The notes below the pieces were generated by a model that worked only from the letters and a program-made list of their open reading frames with translations, was not told the DNA's origin and did not search any database. A stretch of 10,332 bases of DNA from Myxococcales bacterium. GTDB lineage: Bacteria; Myxococcota; Polyangia; Fen-1088. Where the stretch lies: assembly GCA_003153875.1 (NCBI GenBank), contig PMBY01000482.1:1-10332 (forward strand), given 5' to 3'. Position numbers and translations under genes: made by a program. Below, piece by piece: positions 6,042 to 10,332 of the stretch (its first letter is position 1; each line of letters begins with the position of its first letter).

Positions 6042-7877
6042 ATGACACGTAAGAGATTCTTCAAGGGCGGAGTGCTCACAGCAGTCGTAGCCTGTGCCAT
6101 CTTCGTGGGGTGGCTCATAGCCAGGCCCAAGTCGGCGGACGCATATACGATCTCCACCATTGTCACCGCCGGGTGCCATGAAAGCATCACGACAGAGGCG
6201 TTCCTAGCTGTGCGCCAGCGTGACCCTGATCCCGCAATCAGGGCAGCTGCGGCGCCTCTACTTCCCGCGGACAGAAACGACCAGGCACTCATCGACGATT
6301 TGGAGTTTACCCCGGCGGACGGCATGACCGATCTGGGTGGCGCAACCTTGCTGGTGGGCGTCCGCGACAACGATCTGAAGGGGCGAGATTCCATGGATCT
6401 CAGCCAGTTGCCGCTGGTTCATGGCGATCCGGGCGCGCAGCACGAGCATTGCCTCCGCGACGCGAATGAGCCGGAGCCCGGCGGCTCGAACACGGCAATC
6501 GATGAGTGTCACGCATTCATCATCGAACGGGTTGGGGAGGCCCTCACTGGGCTCGATCTCAACGGCACGCCTGACCCCACCAAGAGAACGTCGCTTCCAC
6601 TCTACCTGGCCCTGCGCCATCACGTGGATGCCCTGCTCCCGATTTACTATGTGCGTATGGGGCAGGCGATCCACGCTGTCGAGGATAGCTTCACCCATAC
6701 CTATCGCACGGCTAAAGGGATGCAGATTACCGTCGTGATGGATTGGGTGGACAAGGCCAACGGGAAGTGGGACGAGGCGACCAACGGGCCACCCCACTCG
6801 AGCGAGATGGACCGCTGTGATATTGTCGATCCCAACGACGTGCGGACACAGCGGCGCACGCTTGCGACCGCAGCAGCCACGGCAGTCTTGCGCGCGACGC
6901 TCGATCCCAGCGAAACCGATAAGATCGCTGCAGTGGAGGCCATCTTGAAGGATTATCTCAGCTACGCGCCGGGTTCCACTCTCACTTACCCGGAGGGCTG
7001 CACTCTCGACAACGTTGGGTGCAAGGCGCCTTACCCGGAGGGTTGCACGTTCACCAACAATTGGTGCAACGCGCCTAAACAGGCGCCTGAAAACTTGGGC
7101 AATGGGTCGCTGCTCGGCTGCAGCGTGGGCGGGCCAGGGAACCGGAGCGGACTTTCGGGATTGGCAGTCCTTCTCGGGCTGCTCGCCTTGCTGAGACAGG
7201 CACGGCGACGACGACGCGCCATGGTCGGCATGACCTTGCTTTTCATCGCAAGCCTCCTGCCGAGCCGTGGGTTCGCGCAGTCAGAGGCCGCCCAACCGGG
7301 CTTCGAGGCTACCGCCGCCGCCGTCGCCGCCGCCGCGGAAGAGAAGCACAACCCACCGCCCCCTGTGACCACGCCGGTGAAGGAGCCGGGTCCGAAAGAT
7401 CCTTCGAAGATGGCCCTGGGTGCCTATCTGGGCGGCTCAGGATCGTACACCTACGCGGCCGCCGCGGTTACTCTCGGCGCTCGCCTCCGTTTCAGCAAAC
7501 ATTGGACCTTCGGGCTCGATGCGGAATGGAACCCGTGGATTGCCATCAACGGCCGCACGGCCGTACGCGCGGGCGCTTTCAATGGGTATGGAACCGTCAT
7601 ATTGCGGCTGCCGCTGGCCTACGAGAAATTCAACCTTCGCACCACGGCCAATCTGGGATTCTCCCGCTTGTTGATCGACCTGTACGGTGCCCCCAAGGGC
7701 AGTATGGGGATCTACGCGGGGCTTAGCCCGTTGGGACTCGAATGGAAGGTGTCCAGGCTCCTCTTCGTAATTATCAATCCACTGAACTTCGCGATCCCAG
7801 CCCCGCAGCTCAGCGGCGTTCCGTTCACCTTTTCGCAGTATCGTGTCACAATCGGACTCGAGATCTACGGCGGCTGA
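6042..7877 (+). CDS. Zn-phospholipase-C-like exported protein with internal MYXO-CTERM-like segment, fused in frame to a beta-barrel-like domain
   Basis: This frame of 611 residues starts at an ATG preceded by AAGGAG at 6030-6035. Residues 1-34 are a signal peptide with a long hydrophobic core and ADA|Y cleavage. Residues about 36-310 resemble the zinc-dependent phospholipase C/P1 nuclease fold: a His near the mature start (CHESITTEAF, His46), a HEHCLRD segment (134-140), and a helix with HHVD (193-196) followed by GQAIHAVEDSFTH (207-219), whose spaced His/Asp/His (211, 215, 219) match metal ligands of that fold. Two Cys-rich 15-residue repeats occupy 316-345. Residues 358-393 look like a MYXO-CTERM anchor. 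Instead of ending there, the frame continues with a second signal-like segment (MVGMTLLFIASLLPSRGFAQ, 394-413), a Pro/Lys-rich linker and an outer-membrane beta-barrel-like domain (455-611). It could be a true fusion, two overlapping genes that lost a stop, or a sequencing error. The enzyme activity is inferred. Confidence 0.75.
   Translation: MTRKRFFKGGVLTAVVACAIFVGWLIARPKSADAYTISTIVTAGCHESITTEAFLAVRQRDPDPAIRAAAAPLLPADRNDQALIDDLEFTPADGMTDLGGATLLVGVRDNDLKGRDSMDLSQLPLVHGDPGAQHEHCLRDANEPEPGGSNTAIDECHAFIIERVGEALTGLDLNGTPDPTKRTSLPLYLALRHHVDALLPIYYVRMGQAIHAVEDSFTHTYRTAKGMQITVVMDWVDKANGKWDEATNGPPHSSEMDRCDIVDPNDVRTQRRTLATAAATAVLRATLDPSETDKIAAVEAILKDYLSYAPGSTLTYPEGCTLDNVGCKAPYPEGCTFTNNWCNAPKQAPENLGNGSLLGCSVGGPGNRSGLSGLAVLLGLLALLRQARRRRRAMVGMTLLFIASLLPSRGFAQSEAAQPGFEATAAAVAAAAEEKHNPPPPVTTPVKEPGPKDPSKMALGAYLGGSGSYTYAAAAVTLGARLRFSKHWTFGLDAEWNPWIAINGRTAVRAGAFNGYGTVILRLPLAYEKFNLRTTANLGFSRLLIDLYGAPKGSMGIYAGLSPLGLEWKVSRLLFVIINPLNFAIPAPQLSGVPFTFSQYRVTIGLEIYGG
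6987..7076 (+). repeat. Two tandem 45-bp Cys-rich coding repeats
   Basis: The unit at 6987-7031 encodes YPEGCTLDNVGCKAP and the unit at 7032-7076 encodes YPEGCTFTNNWCNAP. They share 10 of 15 residues and 36 of 45 bases, and both keep two Cys residues at the same spacing. They form the linker between the enzyme-like domain and the MYXO-CTERM-like segment, and probably arose by tandem duplication. Confidence 0.85.
7113..7220 (+). other. Internal MYXO-CTERM-like sorting segment
   Basis: The coded peptide has the three expected parts: a small-residue region with Cys360 (LLGCSVGG), a hydrophobic helix (GLSGLAVLLGLLALL, 370-384) and an Arg-rich end (RQARRRRR, 385-392). In the family this signal is normally at the extreme C-terminus and is thought to be recognised and processed by a dedicated protease (myxosortase) that sends the protein to the cell surface. 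Here it is followed by more than 200 in-frame residues. Confidence 0.7.
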
Positions 7878-7898
7878 GGTGCCTTGTGGCGTCGCAGT

Positions 7899-7931
7899 GT
7901 ACCGATTCACTCAAATTGAGTGAATCGGTAC
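7899..7931. repeat. Perfect 16-bp inverted repeat with 1-base centre; terminator or operator
   Basis: GTACCGATTCACTCAA (7899-7914) is followed by a single A and then its exact reverse complement (7916-7931). As RNA it would form a 14-bp stem with an AAATT loop. It begins 22 bases after the stop at 7877. A bidirectional terminator is the simplest reading, although neither side has a T-run. The near-perfect symmetry and lower GC than the surroundings would also suit a protein-binding site. Confidence 0.6.
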
Positions 7932-7962
7932 TTCATCTTGATGGAGGCAGAGGAGGATGCAA

Positions 7963-8025
7963 ATGGATGAAGAGCGCAAAACATGCGCTCAACGAGGTGA
8001 CGAAGGTGCGACTGGCGGTTCCTGA
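7963..8025 (+). CDS. Possible 20-residue small ORF with good ribosome-binding site
   Basis: AGGAGG at 7951-7956 stands six bases before an ATG at 7963, which opens a 20-codon frame (MDEERKTCAQRGDEGATGGS) ending in TGA at 8023-8025. An in-frame ATG at 7957 would add two residues. The product is hydrophilic and matches nothing I know. The only support is the consensus-like ribosome-binding site. It overlaps a stem-loop (7972-7990) and may be a leader peptide, a remnant of a decayed gene or chance. Confidence 0.2.
   Translation: MDEERKTCAQRGDEGATGGS
7972..7990 (-). terminator. Stem-loop downstream of the minus-strand lipoprotein gene
   Basis: GAGCGCA-AAACA-TGCGCTC is a perfect 7-bp stem with a 5-base loop, 47 bases beyond the end of the lipoprotein gene. 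Read on the minus strand it is followed by a modestly T/C-rich stretch, so it is a candidate terminator for that gene. Confidence 0.35.
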
Positions 8026-8036
8026 CACAGAGTCAG

Positions 8037-8228
8037 TTAGTGGCGGTCGTGGCCACCACGGCCCTCGTCGTGGCCCCCACCATGGTCGTAATGACCGCGG
8101 CCCTCATCGTGTCCTCGATACTCGCCCCCCCTCCCCGGGCCTTCGCCCCTCCCGCGCCCACGGAACCCCCAGAAACATCCGCTCATCCCGACGGCAGCCA
8201 GCAGCAGCAGAATCGAGAGTCTTTTCAT
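8037..8228 (-). CDS. Small His/Gly/Arg-rich lipoprotein
   Basis: This encodes a 63-residue protein with a clear lipoprotein signal: MKRLSILLLLAAVGMSGC, with the lipobox Cys at residue 18. The mature part has low complexity: a Gly/Arg stretch (FRGRGRGEGPGRGG), then a His/Asp/Gly stretch with the motif GHDEGRG twice, ending GGHDRH. It would be lipid-anchored at the periplasmic face of the envelope. The His/Asp clusters could bind metal ions, as in other His-rich periplasmic proteins, but no family is recognised and the role is inferred. The start ATG has AAAGG about 11 bases upstream, slightly far. The plus-strand frames opposite are shadows of the biased composition; the signal peptide and lipobox decide the strand. 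It is divergent from the hydrolase gene at 8369. Confidence 0.7.
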   Translation of the reverse strand: MKRLSILLLLAAVGMSGCFWGFRGRGRGEGPGRGGEYRGHDEGRGHYDHGGGHDEGRGGHDRH

Positions 8229-8368
8229 TTGAAGCCATACCTTTCAATCCGCTCGTCGTCCCCGCATTGGCGGTGGTTCAGACGGTGGCAGACGTAGCAT
8301 CATAGTTGCACGTGGGATGCCAGCGGCCGATAGGCTGCGAGCACGAACTAGAGAATGGGAGACAACAC

Positions 8369-9193
8369 ATGAGTACGATCACGACCGGGGACAACGTGCG
8401 GATTTACTACAAGGATTGGGGCTCGGGTCCGCCGGTGGTATTCAGCCACGGATGGCCTCTGAATGCGGATAGCTGGGAGGCTCAGATGCTTTTCCTGGCG
8501 TCCCACGGCTATCGTTGCATCGCGCATGACCGTCGCGGCCATGGCCGGTCCAGTCAGCCTTGGGATGGCAACGACATGAACGCCTACGCTGACGATCTTG
8601 CGACGTTGATGGACACGCTGAAGTTGCAGGAGGTCACGTTGATCGGCTTCTCCGCGGGCGGGGGCGAAGTCGCCCGCTACATCGGCCGCCACGGCACGAG
8701 GCGTGTGGCCAAAGCCGCACTGGTGTCGGCGGTTCCGCCACTGATGTTGAAGACAGCGGCCAATCCCGGGGGTTTAGCTATTGATGTATTCGACGGTATT
8801 CGTGCCGGCGCAATCGCCGACCGGTCCAAACTGTACCAGGACCTCGCCAGCGGGCCGTTCTTCGGCTTCAATCGGCCGGGCGCGAAGGTTTCACAGGGCC
8901 TGATTGACCGGTTCTGGCTTCAGGGAATGCAAGCCAGTCACAAGAGCGCGCTCGACTGCATCAAGGCCTTTTCCGAGACGGACTTCACCGAGGATCTCAA
9001 GAGATTCGACGTGCCCACGCTGGTCCTGCACGGCGACGACGACCAGATCGTACCGATCGGCGCCAGTGCGCTAGCGTCGAGCAAACTGGTCAAGAACGCC
9101 AGGCTGGTGGTCTATCCCGGCGCGCCGCACGGCCTGACCGACACGCACAAAGACAGGCTCAACGCGGATCTGTTGACTTTTCTCAAGGCTTGA
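8369..9193 (+). CDS. Alpha/beta hydrolase, non-haem chloroperoxidase/aryl esterase family
   Basis: This 274-residue cytosolic enzyme aligns along its whole length with the Pseudomonas aryl esterase/cofactor-free haloperoxidase family. It has the oxyanion-hole HGWP (27-30), the [10 protein letters not shown] strand and turn (52-61), the nucleophile elbow GFSAGGGE with Ser95, HGDDDQIVP with the acid Asp225 and GAPHGL with His254, so the Ser/Asp/His triad is complete. Family members hydrolyse aryl or short-chain esters and, with carboxylic acids, show perhydrolase activity that yields the peroxyacid responsible for halogenation. The true substrate cannot be read from sequence. The start is set by GGGAG at 8357-8361, seven bases before the ATG; an earlier in-frame ATG at 8306 would add 21 residues unlike the family. 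It stands alone, divergent from the lipoprotein gene and 124 bases ahead of the next gene. Confidence 0.93.
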   Translation: MSTITTGDNVRIYYKDWGSGPPVVFSHGWPLNADSWEAQMLFLASHGYRCIAHDRRGHGRSSQPWDGNDMNAYADDLATLMDTLKLQEVTLIGFSAGGGEVARYIGRHGTRRVAKAALVSAVPPLMLKTAANPGGLAIDVFDGIRAGAIADRSKLYQDLASGPFFGFNRPGAKVSQGLIDRFWLQGMQASHKSALDCIKAFSETDFTEDLKRFDVPTLVLHGDDDQIVPIGASALASSKLVKNARLVVYPGAPHGLTDTHKDRLNADLLTFLKA

Positions 9194-9250
9194 GCTGAGG
9201 ACCAACGAGGACCGCGGCGGCGACGAGGCGGTTCGGGTCTGACTGGGCGG

Positions 9251-9260
9251 CGGCATGCCG
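9251..9260. repeat. 10-bp perfect palindrome CGGCATGCCG
   Basis: The palindrome lies about 60 bases after the hydrolase stop and about 60 bases before the collagen-like gene. It could be part of an operator or arise by chance in GC-rich DNA. No other clear signal is visible between the two genes. Confidence 0.2.
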
Positions 9261-9306
9261 AATGCAGAAGTCCCTAGGTGGGGCGGACCTTTCACGCCCT
9301 GGGACT

Positions 9307-9311
9307 GGAGG
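9307..9311 (+). promoter_or_regulatory. Ribosome-binding site selecting a GTG start at 9318
   Basis: GGAGG lies six bases before the GTG at 9318 (three before the GTG at 9315). It gives the collagen-like protein a normal lipoprotein signal peptide, whereas the upstream ATG at 9255 has no such site. Confidence 0.65.
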
Positions 9312-9317
9312 AAAGTG

Positions 9318-9893
9318 GTGATTCCTACGACGAGAGATCGCGATGGCAGTCGAAATGATGCTGCGCTGGCGGTGATGGGATTGGCGCTTCTGGCCGGCGC
9401 GGCGGCGTGCTCGGGCCGTGACCAGCTGGCCCCACCTTTGCCAAATGGCCAGCGTGCGATACAGCCGCTCGCTGTGCCTAGGTCAGATCGGCCGAGCTGT
9501 GGGCCGAGTCAGGACGGGCAGGTGCGGTACAGTTGGAACGAGTCCAAATTGAACGTCTGTCGCGGTGATACAGGCACGTGGGTCGAGGCCAACCTGAATA
9601 TCCCGCGTGCCGCCGTCCACGTGACAGCGGTGAGCCCGGGAAGCCAGTGCCAAGCGGGAGGGTCAAGCATCGAGTTTGGCCTTGACCAGAACCATAACGG
9701 CACGCTCGAGAACTCGACCACAGTTTCGGTGTGCAACGGGAGCACCGGGCCGCAGGGGCCGCCTGGGGTGCCGGGCCCTCAAGGCGCGGCAGGTCCGCCA
9801 GGCGCACCCGGGCCACCAGGGACGCCGGGCACCAGGGGCACCAGCGGGCTGCCAGGTGTGTACCCGCCCGGGGTGGTGGAGGATCATCCGTAA
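9318..9893 (+). CDS. Collagen-like lipoprotein
   Basis: Read from the GTG at 9318, this is a 191-residue protein. The signal peptide has a basic N-region and the hydrophobic core AVMGLALLAGAAAC, with the lipobox Cys at residue 31. After a Pro-rich linker, a Cys-containing globular part holds SQCQAGGSSIEFGLDQNHNG and VSVCNG. This resembles the short domain ('C..GG..I..G.D.N.NG.L....VCNG') that precedes Gly-Xaa-Yaa stretches in many deltaproteobacterial and myxobacterial surface proteins. About 14 uninterrupted GXY triplets, rich in GPP and GPQ, follow (about residues 141-182), then a short tail and a TAA stop. It probably forms a triple-helical rod anchored in the outer membrane. Such proteins often continue beyond the collagen region; this one ends there, so it is short for the type. 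The next gene starts 29 bases later and may be co-transcribed. Confidence 0.8.
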   Translation: MIPTTRDRDGSRNDAALAVMGLALLAGAAACSGRDQLAPPLPNGQRAIQPLAVPRSDRPSCGPSQDGQVRYSWNESKLNVCRGDTGTWVEANLNIPRAAVHVTAVSPGSQCQAGGSSIEFGLDQNHNGTLENSTTVSVCNGSTGPQGPPGVPGPQGAAGPPGAPGPPGTPGTRGTSGLPGVYPPGVVEDHP

Positions 9894-9922
9894 TCAACTG
9901 TGGACCATGAGCGAGGTTATCA

Positions 9923-10332
9923 ATGGACGGTTGGAGCAATGTGAGACGAACGACAACATCGATCCTTGTGCTGCTTGTGCTGGTTGGACCGATGGTATGG
10001 CGTGAAACATCTGCGGCAAAGGCTTCGGCTGGGGCTTCTCTGCCCAAGTTTGTCCTTGCCGATCCGAATGGCAAAGAGCACGCCAGTGGCGAGCTTCTGA
10101 AAGGCGGGCTGGTGTTGGTGGTAACGGCGCCGACCTACCATACCGAGAAGGCGCAACGGGTCTGGGGCGATCTCCTTCCCGCGGCGCAGCCCAAAGGGAA
10201 GGGGCGCCTGGTCTTTCTGGAGGACATGACGGCCAGTTCCTTCAAAGACACGGCGAAGAAGCAGATGCGTAAGGAGTTCAAGGAGGGCGTGCCGCCGCTG
10301 CTCCTGCTCGACGAGGACGGCCACGTGCGAAC
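9923..10332 (+). CDS. Exported cysteine-free thioredoxin-fold-like protein, partial (runs off the window)
   Basis: This frame opens at an ATG with CGAGG (9912-9916) six bases upstream and stays open to the window end: 136 codons seen, C-terminus missing. A stop at 9908-9910 excludes an earlier start. The N-terminus is a signal peptide (RRTTTSILVLLVLVGPMVW, cleavage about residues 33-36). The mature part begins LPKFVLADPNGKEH, like the opening strand of redoxin/TlpA or YtfJ-type proteins. GGLVLVVTAP follows, where a redoxin would have its strand before WC..C, then a helix, RLVFLEDM, and GVPPLLLLDEDGHVR, which resembles the cis-Pro and hairpin of the thioredoxin fold. No Cys occurs in the visible part, so it cannot be a classical thiol oxidoreductase. 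The fold assignment is tentative; an envelope binding or chaperone role is a guess. Confidence 0.7.
   Translation, partial: MDGWSNVRRTTTSILVLLVLVGPMVWRETSAAKASAGASLPKFVLADPNGKEHASGELLKGGLVLVVTAPTYHTEKAQRVWGDLLPAAQPKGKGRLVFLEDMTASSFKDTAKKQMRKEFKEGVPPLLLLDEDGHVR

Noticed and set aside
8280..8310. Sigma-54-like TGGCA...TTGCA before the hydrolase gene
   Set aside because: The GG and GC elements are about ten bases too far apart for a -24/-12 promoter.
9162..9300. Direct repeat GAGGACC and short GGGCG/CGCCC pairing after the hydrolase gene
   Set aside because: They are too short to distinguish from chance in GC-rich sequence, and there is no T-run for a terminator.
9676..10005. Second frame through the collagen region, apparently continuing a Cys-containing tail (NIDPCAACAG)
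   Set aside because: It overlaps the well-marked collagen frame and the signal peptide of the next gene, which has its own ribosome-binding site. I see no clear evidence of a frameshift joining them.

Overview
The window is GC-rich and densely coded. It most likely comes from a myxobacterium-type organism (Myxococcota, formerly Deltaproteobacteria). The main pointer is a recognisable MYXO-CTERM-like segment at about 7113-7220: a Cys in a GCSVGG context, then a hydrophobic helix, then an Arg cluster. Further support comes from exported lipoproteins, a collagen-like lipoprotein of a kind common in these genomes, and GTG starts. I see no rRNA, tRNA, CRISPR, transposase, integrase or phage gene. 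The region looks like ordinary chromosome rich in envelope and signalling genes rather than a mobile island.

Layout, left to right. (1) 88-2001, minus strand: a full-length Kup-family potassium transporter, with an inverted repeat just beyond its stop and overlapping palindromes just upstream of its start. (2) 2002-2335: a non-coding divergent region. (3) 2336-3794, plus strand: a two-gene signalling unit. It holds a small STAS-domain anti-sigma-factor-antagonist-like protein and a GGDEF protein whose C-terminus is a CBM48/AMPK-type glycogen-binding module. (4) 3838-5674: an unrecognised exported, hydrophobic protein and an exported PAP2-type phosphatase. (5) 5790-5939: a 49-residue DUF5670 (lmo0937-type) membrane protein. 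(6) 6042-7877: a 611-residue protein that reads as two exported proteins in one frame. A Zn-phospholipase-C-like domain ending in a MYXO-CTERM-like tail is followed by a second signal-peptide-like segment and an outer-membrane beta-barrel-like domain. (7) 7878-8368: a strong 33-bp inverted repeat, a doubtful very short ORF and a minus-strand His/Gly/Arg-rich lipoprotein. (8) 8369-9193: an alpha/beta hydrolase of the non-haem chloroperoxidase/aryl esterase family. (9) 9318-9893: a collagen-like lipoprotein, followed by a cysteine-free, thioredoxin-fold-like exported protein cut by the window end (9923 onward).

Most genes encode envelope or secreted proteins. The unit at 2336-3794 is the most interesting. 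The GGDEF enzyme keeps its signature and inhibitory-site motif, but it has Asn where canonical diguanylate cyclases have the guanine-contacting Asp, and it carries a polysaccharide-binding domain. It could therefore link a cyclic dinucleotide signal, possibly of altered base specificity, to glycogen or a related glucan. That function is inference; the residues and domain order are read directly from the sequence.
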